Below, piece by piece: positions 40,500-49,223 of a stretch of DNA of 64,000 nt. The stretch's first letter is position 1. Each line of letters starts with the position of its first letter. The DNA is from Streptomyces sp. CoH27 (GTDB lineage: Bacteria > Actinomycetota > Actinomycetes > Streptomycetales > Streptomycetaceae). The stretch is taken from contig NZ_JAIQYY010000004.1 of assembly GCF_020181035.1 (NCBI RefSeq), positions 308,215 through 372,214 on the forward strand, given 5' to 3'. The notes below the pieces were generated by a model. It was given only the letters and a program-made list of their open reading frames with translations, had not been told where the DNA came from and did not search any database. A program made the position numbers and the translations under genes.

Positions 40500-42259
40500 T
40501 CGGCTTCCAGGCCTGGTCGGCGCAGCAGCCGGTCCAGGAAGGCATTGCCGAACACCCGGTGCGGATCGAGGCGGTCGAGGGTCGCGACCGCCCGTGTCCA
40601 CACCTGCCGGCCGAAGGTCCCGGGCACGACGGTGCCGAGCACCTCCGGGTCGCTCCAGGCGGAGCCGTCGGTGTACGCCCAGCCCTTGGACCACTCCGCA
40701 CGGGCGAGGGCGTACCCGCCGTCGTAAGCGTCGAACAGGAACCGCTCCAGCTCGCGCAGGAACGTCTCCGCGTACGGCGTGCCGGGCAGCGTCAGCACGT
40801 CCAGCCACACCGCGGTGTCCCACTCGGGATGCTCCGCGCTCGGCCGCAGCGCCGACAGCAGCGGGGTCCGAGCCCCGGGCACACCGCTGTCGGCCGGATC
40901 GTCCAGGCCGGTCACCCGGATCTCCACCGAGCCGTTGACCGGGAAGCGGCCCCGCGCGGCGTACGCGGCGAGCAGTTCCCGGTAGCGACGGGTGAACTCG
41001 TGGACCACGCGCTGCACTCCGGTCCGCGAGGTGAGCACCGCGTACCCGTTCGCGGTCACCCTGAGCGTGGTCGGCCGCAGATACAGCAGCGTGTTCTTCG
41101 ACGGCCCCCACAGATCGGCGGAGCCGGTGGCCGCCAGCCCGAGCCTGGCCACCGTGAGCTGCGCGGCGCCCAGCTCCGGCGCCAGATACCAGCCCGCGCC
41201 CGCGACCAGCCGCCCCACCAGGTCGGCCACGAGCGTCGGCACACTGTCGGAGAACGGGTAGTTGTACGGCGTGGTGACGTGCCGTGAACCGGCCGGCCGG
41301 ACCGGCGTGACGCTCCACTCCTTCAGCCACGGGAACTCGGTGAAGGCGAACCAGATCGCCTCGACCCGGCCCGAACGGCGCAGAAAGCTCTCCAGAGTGC
41401 GCCCGCCGGAGCCGGGCGCCGCGAACAGTTCGCGCGCCGGGATGTCCGTACGGCTGACACAGCGCAGGTTGCTGTCCGGGCCGGCCCGCAGCACCACCTC
41501 GGTGACGAAGGCCCGGCCGAGGTGGGTCAGCAGTGCGGCACAGTCCGCCTCCTGCCGGCGGAACGTGCGCAGGACGTACGCCCCGCGGTCCGCGTCCCAC
41601 ACCACCGCCGTCAGCTCCAGGACACGGTTGCTGAGCGAGCCGTACGTGCTTCCCGGCGGCGGGCGTTCGCCGTCGGCCGGAACGGCGGTGCCGTGCGCGT
41701 CGATCGCCAGGGCGCCGCCGAGGGTCAGGTCGCCGGGCGCGGGTGTCGCGGTGAGGCCCAGCCCGTGCCCCTCCAGGAAGGTGAGCAGGGCCTCCAGGGT
41801 CACCCCGGCGCCGGCGCGGACCGCCGAGCCGGACTCCAGGGCCAGGCCGGTCAGATGAGGGGTGGTGTCGACCAGCAGGGTCCGGGTCCGCGCCGTCGTC
41901 CCCTCGGTGATCGTGAGCGGTGACCAGCCGTGCGAGCCGCCCCGCGCGCGGACCCGCCAGCCGCCGCGCCACGCCCAGTTCACCACGGCGAGCACCTGCT
42001 CCGGCCCGGTCGGGGCGCAGGCCCACAGCCCGTCGGCGGTGATCTCGCCCACCCAGTTGCGGTAGGCCGAGCGGTAGAGCGTCACCTCGGCCGGAAACCC
42101 GGGGAGTTCGGCCGCGGCGACCGCCGGGTCGGCCGCGAGCAGGACCGGTACGGCGGCGAACGCGGCGGCGCCGCGCAGCAGACCGCGACGGCTGACGGCA
42201 CCCGGACCGCCGTTCACAGAAGGGAAGTTGGCTGACATGTCCACGGATCGATCGATCAC
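40496..42259 (-). CDS. Secreted cholesterol-oxidase-like FAD oxidase (VAO family, type II)
   Basis: This 587-residue protein has a Tat signal (AVSRRGLLRGAAAFAAVPVL). The FAD-binding PCMH domain includes RVRARGGSHGWSPLTITEGT, where the His is the expected covalent FAD site, plus VRAGAGVTLEALLTFLEGHG and PAPGDLTLGGALAIDAHGTA. A C-terminal cholesterol oxidase substrate-binding domain follows (PFSDSVPTLVADLVGRLVAG, WSKGWAYTDGSAWSDPEVLG, RVFGNAFLDRLLRRP). This is the layout of class II cholesterol oxidases, which oxidise and isomerise sterols. A second ATG at 42238 is an alternative start. Its stop overlaps the SDR remnant by four bases. Confidence 0.9.
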   Translation of the reverse strand: MIDRSVDMSANFPSVNGGPGAVSRRGLLRGAAAFAAVPVLLAADPAVAAAELPGFPAEVTLYRSAYRNWVGEITADGLWACAPTGPEQVLAVVNWAWRGGWRVRARGGSHGWSPLTITEGTTARTRTLLVDTTPHLTGLALESGSAVRAGAGVTLEALLTFLEGHGLGLTATPAPGDLTLGGALAIDAHGTAVPADGERPPPGSTYGSLSNRVLELTAVVWDADRGAYVLRTFRRQEADCAALLTHLGRAFVTEVVLRAGPDSNLRCVSRTDIPARELFAAPGSGGRTLESFLRRSGRVEAIWFAFTEFPWLKEWSVTPVRPAGSRHVTTPYNYPFSDSVPTLVADLVGRLVAGAGWYLAPELGAAQLTVARLGLAATGSADLWGPSKNTLLYLRPTTLRVTANGYAVLTSRTGVQRVVHEFTRRYRELLAAYAARGRFPVNGSVEIRVTGLDDPADSGVPGARTPLLSALRPSAEHPEWDTAVWLDVLTLPGTPYAETFLRELERFLFDAYDGGYALARAEWSKGWAYTDGSAWSDPEVLGTVVPGTFGRQVWTRAVATLDRLDPHRVFGNAFLDRLLRRPGLEAD

Positions 42260-42406
42260 GGGCTCACCGTAAGGGGGCGCTTGACTCCCACCGTGCTTTG
42301 TCCACCCAGATCACCCATGTGGGTGAAAAACATGCCGTCGACGCACAGACAGCGTGCCGGAGCAGCCCGTTCCGCGCCGGCCGGTTCCGGATGCCACACT
42401 GGCGCC

Positions 42407-43390
42407 ATGGACGAACGCGAATTCGGCAGGCCGGGCCAGTGGGCCTCGGTGGTCGGTCTCGGCACCTGGCAGCTGGGCGCCGACTGGGGCGACGTGGACG
42501 ACAAACAGGCCGTGGCCGTCCTGGAGGCGGCGGCCGAGTCGGGGGTCACCTTCTTCGACACGGCCGATGTGTACGGCGACGGGCGCAGCGAGGAGACCAT
42601 TGGCTCGTTCCTGCGCGGCCGCCCCGATCTGCATGTGCTGGTGGCCACCAAGATGGGCCGCCGGGCCGAGCAGCTCCCCGAACACTACGTCCTGGACAAC
42701 TTCCGCGCCTGGAACGACCGTTCGCGCCGCAACCTCGGTGTCGACCGCATCGACCTCGTCCAGCTGCACTGCCCGCCGACGCCCGTCTACTCCTCCGACG
42801 CGGTCTACGACGCGCTGGACACGCTCGTCGCGGAGGAGCGGATCGCGGCGTACGGGGTGAGCGTGGAGACCTGTGCCGAGGCGCTGACCGCGATCACTCG
42901 GCCGAACGTGGCGAGCGTGCAGATCATCCTCAACCCGTTCCGGATGAAGCCGCTGTACGAGGTGCTGCCCGCCGCCCGCGAGGCCGGGGTCGGCATCATC
43001 GCCCGCGTGCCGCTCGCCTCCGGCCTGCTGTCCGGCAAGTACACCAAGGACACGGTGTTCGCGGCCGACGACCACCGCACCTTCAACCGGCACGGCGAGG
43101 CCTTCGACCAGGGCGAGACCTTCTCCGGCGTCGACTACGAGGCCGGTGTCGAGGCGGCCGCCGAGTTCGCCGCGCTCGCCCCCGAGGGGTACACCCCGGC
43201 CCAGCTGGCGCTGCGCTGGATCATCGAGCAGGAGGGCGTGACGACGGTCATCCCCGGCGCCCGCACCCCCGAGCAGGCCCGCGCCAACGCGGCTGCCGCC
43301 AAGCTGCCGCCGCTGCCCGAGGAGACGTTCACAGCCATCCGCGAGCTGTACGACCGCCGGATCAAGGACCAGGTCGAACGGCGCTGGTAG
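42407..43390 (+). CDS. Aldo/keto reductase
   Basis: This 327-residue barrel starts MDEREFGRPGQWASVVGLGT. The motifs are VTFFDTADVYGDGRSEETIG (Asp and Tyr), VLVATKMGRR (Lys) and DLVQLHCPPTPV (His). The cofactor region is VTTVIPGARTPEQARANAAA. All four catalytic residues are present, unlike in the AKR gene at 11866. ATG 42407 lies six bases after CACACT, another leaderless-type arrangement. It stands alone between the cholesterol-oxidase-like gene and a DUF6328 gene. The substrate is unknown. Confidence 0.92.
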   Translation: MDEREFGRPGQWASVVGLGTWQLGADWGDVDDKQAVAVLEAAAESGVTFFDTADVYGDGRSEETIGSFLRGRPDLHVLVATKMGRRAEQLPEHYVLDNFRAWNDRSRRNLGVDRIDLVQLHCPPTPVYSSDAVYDALDTLVAEERIAAYGVSVETCAEALTAITRPNVASVQIILNPFRMKPLYEVLPAAREAGVGIIARVPLASGLLSGKYTKDTVFAADDHRTFNRHGEAFDQGETFSGVDYEAGVEAAAEFAALAPEGYTPAQLALRWIIEQEGVTTVIPGARTPEQARANAAAAKLPPLPEETFTAIRELYDRRIKDQVERRW

Positions 43391-43460
43391 CCGTCCGGGC
43401 GACCGCCGTTTGCCGGGTGGTCACCGTTTGAGCGAACGGCCCGACGGTTACCCGCACCGC

Positions 43461-44012
43461 ATGACGGAGGACGGAGGGCGCAGGGGGCGGCACGAGACCG
43501 AGGAGGAGCGGGCCGACCGGATGTGGGGCGAGCTCATCCAGGAGGTCCGGGTCGCCCAGACGGGCGTGCAGATCCTGTTCGGCTTCCTGCTGACCGTCGT
43601 CTTCCAGCCCAAGTACGACCGGCTTCCCCACAGCGACCATGTCATCTACATCGTCACCGTCGTCCTCGGTGCCTGCGCGACCGGCGCCCTGGTCGGACCG
43701 GTGTCCCTGCACCGCCTCGTCTCCGGTTTCCGGGTCAAGCCGCGTGCGGTGCGGCTGGCGTCCCGGATGACGTTCGTCGGCCTGGTGCTGCTCCTCGCGA
43801 CGATGACGTCCGCCCTGCTGCTGATCCTCCGGGTCGCCACACACGCCGGCTTCGTGCCGTATCTCGTGGCGGCCGTCGTCGCGTGGTACCTGCTCTGCTG
43901 GTACGCGCTGCCGCTGTGGGCCCGCCGCCGGCACCCGGTCCGCCCCGGCGACCGGGCCCCGGACCTGCCGCCGGGCGGCCCGGACCCCGGACCCCGCCAG
44001 GGCCGGACGTAG
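43461..44012 (+). CDS. DUF6328-type integral membrane protein
   Basis: This 183-residue protein has a cytoplasmic start, MTEDGGRRGRHETEEERADR. It continues WGELIQEVRVAQTGVQILFG, then four membrane helices (about residues 32-48, 62-82, 105-130, 135-155) and a charged Pro-rich tail. The ELIQEVRVAQTGVQILFGFLL motif is the family's hallmark. Function is unknown. The nearest upstream in-frame codon (GTG at 43410) would add only unconserved residues. Confidence 0.88.
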   Translation: MTEDGGRRGRHETEEERADRMWGELIQEVRVAQTGVQILFGFLLTVVFQPKYDRLPHSDHVIYIVTVVLGACATGALVGPVSLHRLVSGFRVKPRAVRLASRMTFVGLVLLLATMTSALLLILRVATHAGFVPYLVAAVVAWYLLCWYALPLWARRRHPVRPGDRAPDLPPGGPDPGPRQGRT

Positions 44013-44014
44013 GG

Positions 44015-44165
44015 CCGGGTCATGATCTCCCTGTTGTGCCCGGACGGGTCGGCGAAGTAGGCGCCACGGCCGCGCAAGAGGCCGTTGACGCGCCCGGGTT
44101 CGCCGTGGTGGGGATCGGCGAAGCAGGTGACGCCGAGCGCCTCCGGACGGGTGACTGGGACGGCC
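44015..44165 (-). pseudogene. VOC protein, C-terminal remnant
   Basis: A minus-strand frame reads EALGVTCFADPHHGEPGRVN, then GLLRGRGAYFADPSGHNREI MTRPY (split). This is the metal-binding C-terminal strand pattern of VOC/fosfomycin-resistance-like proteins (G-R-G-x-Y-F-x-D-P-x-G-H-x-x-E-I-x-T-R-P). No stop follows at the expected place and no N-terminal module precedes it. The rest of the 44013-44349 spacer has no recognisable gene. Confidence 0.58.
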
Positions 44166-44349
44166 GCCCGCCGAAACCGGCGGGCCCGGCGCGGGAAGCG
44201 GGCCGGGATGCGCTGCGGTCACGGCCGGGCTCCTCGGCTCGGGGCGGCACCGGGAGCCCGTCGTGGCGCCGGGCGGGGCACGGGCACGAGTACGGCCGCT
44301 CACCGCTTTGGCGGACCAGGGCGGACCCGGGCGGGCGCCGCCGGCCCGG

Positions 44350-45321
44350 TCAGCCGAAGGCCTCCCGCAGCGCGGGCAGCAGGGTCTTCGCCGCCCAGTC
44401 CAGGTACGCGGACTGTGCGTCGCCGCCGATCTGCACCAGGGCGATCTCCCCGAACCCGGCCTCGGCGTAGGGCCGCACGGCGTCCACGAAGGCGTCCGGG
44501 TCGTCGCCGCACGGGATCGCGGCGGCGACGTCGTCCTCGTCCACGAACCGGGTCGCGGACTCGAAGGAGTCCGGGTGCGGCAGCTCGGCGTTCACCTTCC
44601 AGCCGAGGCCGAACCAGCGGAACTGGGAGTGTGCGCGCTTGACGGCGGTGTCCCGGTCGGGGTCGTAGCAGACCGGCAGCTGGCCGACGCGGGGTTTGCC
44701 GCTGCCGCCGTGCCGGTCGAAGGACGCCAGCAGCCCCGGCTTCGGTTCGGTCGCGATGACCAGGTCGGCAAGGTGCCCGGCGAGCTCGCAGGACTGCTCA
44801 CCGGAGACGGCGATGCCGATCGGCGGCGGCTGCTCCGGCAGGTCCCACAGCCGGGCGGAGTCCACGTCGTAGTGCGGCCCGTGGTGGGTGACATGACCGC
44901 CGGCGAACAGCGCGCGGATGATCCCCACGGCCTCTTCGAGCATCTCGTGCCGCACGTCCGCGGGGGGCCAGCCGCCGCCCACCACATGCTCGTTCAGGTT
45001 CTCGCCCGCGCCCAGGCCGAGCCGGAACCTGCCCTGCGACAGCAGCTGCACCGTGGCCGCCTTCTGCGCCACGATCGCTGGGTGGTAGCGGAGGATGGGG
45101 CAGGTCACGAAGGTCATCAGCGGGATCCGCGAGGTGGCCTGGGCAGCGGCGCCCAGCACACTCCACGCGTACGAGGAGTGGCCCTGCGAGCGCAGCCACG
45201 GAAAGTAGTGGTCGGAGATCACCGAGAAGTCGAAGCCGGTCTCCTCGGCCCGCACGACGTGGTCCACGAGGTCCCGGGGCCCGGTCTGCTCCGTCATCAT
45301 CGTGTATCCGATGTGCACCAT
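44350..45321 (-). CDS. LLM class F420-dependent oxidoreductase
   Basis: This 323-residue luciferase-like TIM barrel belongs to the F420 (G6PDH/TIGR03557-like) group. It starts MVHIGYTMMTEQTGPRDLVD HVVRAEETGFDF (split). Further features are SDHYFPWLRSQGHSSYAWSV, GLGAGENLNEHVVGGGWPP (cofactor loop) and the LGAAAQATSRIPLMTFVTCP segment. The end is the usual AEAGFGEIALVQIGGD helix-strand. It uses reduced or oxidised coenzyme F420 on an unknown substrate. ATG 45321. It is followed on the same strand by nothing for 330 bases. Confidence 0.92.
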   Translation of the reverse strand: MVHIGYTMMTEQTGPRDLVDHVVRAEETGFDFSVISDHYFPWLRSQGHSSYAWSVLGAAAQATSRIPLMTFVTCPILRYHPAIVAQKAATVQLLSQGRFRLGLGAGENLNEHVVGGGWPPADVRHEMLEEAVGIIRALFAGGHVTHHGPHYDVDSARLWDLPEQPPPIGIAVSGEQSCELAGHLADLVIATEPKPGLLASFDRHGGSGKPRVGQLPVCYDPDRDTAVKRAHSQFRWFGLGWKVNAELPHPDSFESATRFVDEDDVAAAIPCGDDPDAFVDAVRPYAEAGFGEIALVQIGGDAQSAYLDWAAKTLLPALREAFG

Positions 45322-45371
45322 GACCGGCGAGTCCCCACGCCCGGGGACCGGAAACGGACCACCGGCACCGG

Positions 45372-46976
45372 TCAGCCCCGCGGCTCGCGGAACGTCGCCA
45401 GGAACGTCTTCAGCGCCAGCCGGTTCGCGGCGTCGTCCCAGGTCGCGGCCGGGGTGGTGAAACGCAGTGAGAAGCTGCGCCCGCCGCCGAGCAGGAAGCC
45501 GCGCCCGAAGGTGTGCACCCGGGCGCTCCCCGTCCCCGACAGCCACTCCAGGTCGGCGGCCTTGTGGCCCCGATAGGTCGTGGCATGTGCGTCGGCCACG
45601 TCCTGGTAGCCGGGGAGCCGCTCCAGGTGCGGTTCGACGTCGTCCTGCCAGATGGCGACCGGGTCCGGGCCGGCGTGCTCGCTGTAGGTGACGGCGAGCG
45701 TGGGGGAGGAGCCGCCCGTGCCGAAGGTGATGCGGTAGGAGTCCGTGGCGCGTGTGGTGACGAGCCGCTTCCAGCCGTCCGGCAGCGCCACCGAGAAGCC
45801 CTCCGGAGCCGTGTAGCGGTGGTATCCGGCGGGCAGCGCGGTCGGGGCCGTCGCCGTCGCCGTCGCCGTCGCCGACGCGGTCGGCGTGGGGGTGGGCGTG
45901 GGCTTCGCGGAAGCGGAGGGCCGCTCGGCCGGGGCGGACGGGGTGACCGGTGCGGCAGAGGTGACGGGCCGGTCCGGCGCGTGGGCGGTGCCGGTGCCCG
46001 GCAGCTGATGGGTGACGGCCAGGGCGGTGACGGCCACGGTGACCACGGCCAGCGCGCTGCCGGCGGCCAGCACCCGTCTGGCGTGCACCCCGCCGGGGAG
46101 CCGCACGCTCGGGTGGACACCGCGCAGCCGGGGCACGGGGGCCGTCAGCTGGTCCGCCTCGCCGTCGCCGTCCAGCGCCCGGGTCAGGGCCGCGCGGACC
46201 ACCTGCCGGGTCAGCCGCTCCCGCGAGCTCTTCCGCAGCAGCCCCTGCACGGCCTGGTGGAGCGGGCCCGCGCGCAGCGGGGTGCGCAGCGGCAGCCGGT
46301 CCACGGCCTTCAAGGTGGCCTCGGGCCTGCCCCGGTCCCGGAACGGCGGCCGGCCCTCCACCATCGTGTACAGCAGCGCGCCCAGCGCCCACAGGTCGGC
46401 GGCCGGGCCGATCCGCTCGTCGCGGGCCTGCTCCGGCGAGGCGTACGACGGTGCCGTGAGCCGGGGCACCAGGGTCGCTCCGGCCAGCCCGAACCCGGTG
46501 ACGATCACCGGGCCGCCCTCCGGGACGAAGACCTGGCCGGGACTGAGCTCGCCATGGGTGATGCCCTCGTCGTGCGCGGCCTGGAGCACGTCGAGCAGCT
46601 CCAGGCCGATCCGGGCCGAGCGCGCCGGCTCGAACGCCCCCTCACGGTCGAGGAGTTCGGAGAGCGGTGTGCCGTCGATCCACTCGGTGACCGTCCACAG
46701 GGTGCCGGCCTCCACCACGGCGTCCACGACCGCGGCGATCTGGGCGGGGCGCAGCAGCCGCATGGTCTCCGAGGTCCGGACGACCCGGGCCGTGACCCGG
46801 CGCACGGTGTCGTCGGTGAACGGCTCCGGCAGGGCGGTCTGGGCCACCAGCCGGGGCTGGTCCGCCGTCACGTCCTCGGCGTACCACCACAGGCGGTTCG
46901 TCTCGCGGGCGAAGACCTCCAGCAGCCGGTACCGTCCGGCGACCAACTCGTGTGCGGAGACGTGCGCCTTGACCAT
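45372..46976 (-). CDS. Membrane-anchored pseudokinase (Ser/Thr kinase fold lacking catalytic residues)
   Basis: This 534-residue protein has a kinase-like lobe (VAGRYRLLEVFARETNRLWW, WTVTEWIDGTPLSELLDREG, YASPEQARDERIGPAADLWA LGALL, split) but three key sites are changed. The glycine loop and ATP-binding Lys are missing (RLVAQTALPE), HRD-x-K-x-x-N reads HGELSPGQ, and DFG reads GFG. One membrane helix (RVLAAGSALAVVTVAVTALA, about residue 305) is followed by a Pro/Thr linker of alternating TP and TA repeats. The extracellular C-terminal domain (YHRYTAPEGFSVALPDGWKR to FRPRG-like end) resembles lipoprotein sensor domains. It probably scaffolds or senses rather than phosphorylates. ATG 46982 is a close alternative start. 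Confidence 0.88.
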   Translation of the reverse strand: MVKAHVSAHELVAGRYRLLEVFARETNRLWWYAEDVTADQPRLVAQTALPEPFTDDTVRRVTARVVRTSETMRLLRPAQIAAVVDAVVEAGTLWTVTEWIDGTPLSELLDREGAFEPARSARIGLELLDVLQAAHDEGITHGELSPGQVFVPEGGPVIVTGFGLAGATLVPRLTAPSYASPEQARDERIGPAADLWALGALLYTMVEGRPPFRDRGRPEATLKAVDRLPLRTPLRAGPLHQAVQGLLRKSSRERLTRQVVRAALTRALDGDGEADQLTAPVPRLRGVHPSVRLPGGVHARRVLAAGSALAVVTVAVTALAVTHQLPGTGTAHAPDRPVTSAAPVTPSAPAERPSASAKPTPTPTPTASATATATATAPTALPAGYHRYTAPEGFSVALPDGWKRLVTTRATDSYRITFGTGGSSPTLAVTYSEHAGPDPVAIWQDDVEPHLERLPGYQDVADAHATTYRGHKAADLEWLSGTGSARVHTFGRGFLLGGGRSFSLRFTTPAATWDDAANRLALKTFLATFREPRG

Positions 46977-47047
46977 GGTCATCCCTCGCTGAAACCCCTG
47001 TTCCGTGTCTCCCAGGGGTACGCGGGGCGCGTGGGGGTGCGTTCAAA

Positions 47048-47131
47048 GAAATCCCGGATGCGCCCCTTTTTCCATGGATTCCGGGACGCGCCCCCGGCTC
47101 AGCGGATTCCGGGACGCGCACCCCCTGCTCC
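47048..47131. repeat. Three 28-bp tandem repeats between two leftward genes
   Basis: GGATTCCGGGACGCGC occurs identically at 47076-47091 and 47104-47119 (period 28). A diverged copy (GAAATCCCGGATGCGC, 12 of 16 matching) begins at 47048, exactly one period earlier. The array lies between the end of the dehydratase gene (47140) and the start of the pseudokinase gene (46976), so it may contain control sites for the latter. Confidence 0.75.
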
Positions 47132-47139
47132 GCGGACGC

Positions 47140-48099
47140 TCACCTCAGCCCGAACTCATCGGCCCATCCCATGAGTTCCCGGGGTGTCGTGTTGCCGCCG
47201 CACACCACGAGGCCCAGCCGGGCGCCGTCGCCGACCCGGGCCAGCACGTGCCGGGCCGCCGGCAGCAGACAGCCCGCGGCCGGCTCGGCCCACACCTTGG
47301 CGTGCTCGGCGAGGTCCAGACAGCCCTGCACCGCCTCCCGGTCCGGCACCACGAGCACCTCCTCCACCAGCGCGGAGACATGGTCGTAGGTCAGCTGGGA
47401 CACGGACGGCGCGCTCAGTGTGGTGACGAGCGAGGACACCGGCACCTGCAGTGGACCGCCGGCCTTCAGCGCGGCCGACATCGCCTCGGCACCCGCCGTC
47501 TCCACGCCCCACACCCGCACATCCGGGCGCCGGGCACGCAGCGCGGCCGCCACTCCGGCGATCAGGCCTCCGCCGCCGATGCTGACGATCACATCCGTCA
47601 GCTCCCGCGCGTCCTCGGCGAACTCCAGCCCCACGGTGCCCTGTCCGGCGATCACGACCGGGTCGTCGAACGGGTGGACCAGGGTCAGCCCCTCGTCCCG
47701 CAGCCGGAGCACCAGCTCGAACGCGCTGCCCATGCCGTCGGTCAGCCGCACCGACGCCCCGGCCGCCTCGGCGAGTTCGACGGAACGCGCGGGAGCGGTC
47801 CGGGGCATCACCACGGTCGCCTTCACATCGAGGGCCGCCGCCATCACCGCGAGGGCGATGCCGTGGTTGCCGCCGCTGACCGCGACCACGCCGGCCGCCC
47901 GCTCGGCCTCGCTCAGCGACAGCAGCTTCGCCGTGGCCCCGCGTGCCTTGAACGAGCCCGTGCGCTGGAGGAGTTCGAGCTTGGTGGTGACCGGGGCGCC
48001 GAGCAGCGCGGCCAGCCCCGGGCTCGGTACGGTCGGCGTCCGTACCACGTGCCCGGCGATCCGTTCCGCGGCGGCTTCGATGTCCGAGATGCCGATCAA
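47140..48099 (-). CDS. PLP-dependent threonine/serine dehydratase-like enzyme
   Basis: This 319-residue fold-type II PLP enzyme has its PLP Lys in LLQRTGSFKARGATAKL, the substrate loop VAVSGGNHGIALAVMAAALD and the phosphate-binding loop VIVSIGGGGLIAGVAAALRA. The late VVCGGNTTPRELMGW supplies the cofactor-ring residue region. Members include threonine dehydratase, serine racemase and L-threo-3-hydroxyaspartate dehydratase. The one-domain length without an ACT domain indicates a catabolic or racemase-like type. Start ATG 48099. Confidence 0.93.
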   Translation of the reverse strand: MIGISDIEAAAERIAGHVVRTPTVPSPGLAALLGAPVTTKLELLQRTGSFKARGATAKLLSLSEAERAAGVVAVSGGNHGIALAVMAAALDVKATVVMPRTAPARSVELAEAAGASVRLTDGMGSAFELVLRLRDEGLTLVHPFDDPVVIAGQGTVGLEFAEDARELTDVIVSIGGGGLIAGVAAALRARRPDVRVWGVETAGAEAMSAALKAGGPLQVPVSSLVTTLSAPSVSQLTYDHVSALVEEVLVVPDREAVQGCLDLAEHAKVWAEPAAGCLLPAARHVLARVGDGARLGLVVCGGNTTPRELMGWADEFGLR

Positions 48100-48203
48100 G
48101 GTGCTTCACCCTTCCGGCGCGGGGTGTGGGAACCGCGCCCCTGGCACCCTCACCCGCCCGGACTCCCCAGGTCAACACCGTTTCGCCACCGGCCCCGAGG
48201 AGC

Positions 48204-49223
48204 TCACAGCTCACGGTCCGCCAGATGGTCCAGCAGCGTGCGCAGCTGTCCGGCGGCTCCGGCGGCCAGCGGTGCTTCGGCGAGCAGCGCCCGTGCGGCG
48301 GCCGTGTGCGCCCGCGCTTCGGCCAGCGCCGCTGAACGGCCGCCCGCCGCCTCGATCAGCGCGGCCGCTTCCGTGGCTCGCTCCGGCCGGCCGAGCAGTG
48401 CGGGCAGCCGGCCGGCCACTGGGGAACCGAGCGCGACCAGCACCGGGTATGTCATCTTTCGCATCCGCAGATCGCCGTCCGCCGGCTTGCCGGTGACGGC
48501 CGGATCGCCCCAGATGCCCAGCACGTCGTCGACCAGCTGGAAGGCGATGCCGAGGTGCCGGCCGGCCCGTGTCAGCACGCCGACCGTGGCCTCGGGCGCC
48601 CCGCCGAGCGCGGCGCCCAGCGCGAGGGCGCAGCCCAGCAGCGCGCCGGTCTTGCCCTCCGCCATCGCCCGGTACTCCTCGGGCGTCACCCGCTGCGGGC
48701 CGGCGTGCGGCCGGGCGGCGAACAGCAGGTCGTCTGCCTGCCCGCGCACCAGGTCGGCGAGGGCCGCAGACAGCAGCCGCAGGGCGCCAGGACCGCCCGC
48801 CGCCGTGGCCAGGGTCTCCACTGCGAGGGCGAACAGGGCATCCCCGGCGAGTACGGCCGGTCCGGTGCCGTAGGCCCGCCACACGGCCGGGCGGCGGCGC
48901 CGGGTGCCGTCACCGTCCATGATGTCGTCGTGCAGCAGCGAGAAGGCGTGCACCAGTTCCACCGCCACCGCCGCCGGTACGCCGGCCCGGCCGTCGGCGC
49001 CCGCCGCCTCGGCGCCGAGCACCGCGAGCGCCTGCCGTACCCCCTTGCCGCCCGGCGCGGCCGCGGGCGCCCCGCCGACCTCGCACCAGCCGAAGGAGTA
49101 CGCGGACATCTCGGCCACCCACGGATGCATCCCGCCCACCGCCTCCTCCAGCGCCGGCCGCACCAACTCCCGGCAGCGAGCGAGGACTGCGGGCGCGCGA
49201 GGCGGAGCTTGTACAGCGGTCAT
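48204..49223 (-). CDS. Polyprenyl (isoprenyl) diphosphate synthase
   Basis: This 339-residue trans-prenyltransferase has its first Asp-rich motif in VHAFSLLHDDIMDGDGTRRR and its second in GIAFQLVDDVLGIWGDPAVT. A lysine-containing EGKTGALLGCALAL motif lies between. Product length (C15 to C25) cannot be read reliably; the residues before the first motif (VELVHAFSLLHDD) are bulky, which favours short products. Its ATG overlaps the stop of a 36-codon mini-ORF, which in turn overlaps a TPR gene, so the three are translationally coupled. It is a plausible precursor enzyme for terpenoids. Confidence 0.94.
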   Translation of the reverse strand: MTAVQAPPRAPAVLARCRELVRPALEEAVGGMHPWVAEMSAYSFGWCEVGGAPAAAPGGKGVRQALAVLGAEAAGADGRAGVPAAVAVELVHAFSLLHDDIMDGDGTRRRRPAVWRAYGTGPAVLAGDALFALAVETLATAAGGPGALRLLSAALADLVRGQADDLLFAARPHAGPQRVTPEEYRAMAEGKTGALLGCALALGAALGGAPEATVGVLTRAGRHLGIAFQLVDDVLGIWGDPAVTGKPADGDLRMRKMTYPVLVALGSPVAGRLPALLGRPERATEAAALIEAAGGRSAALAEARAHTAAARALLAEAPLAAGAAGQLRTLLDHLADREL

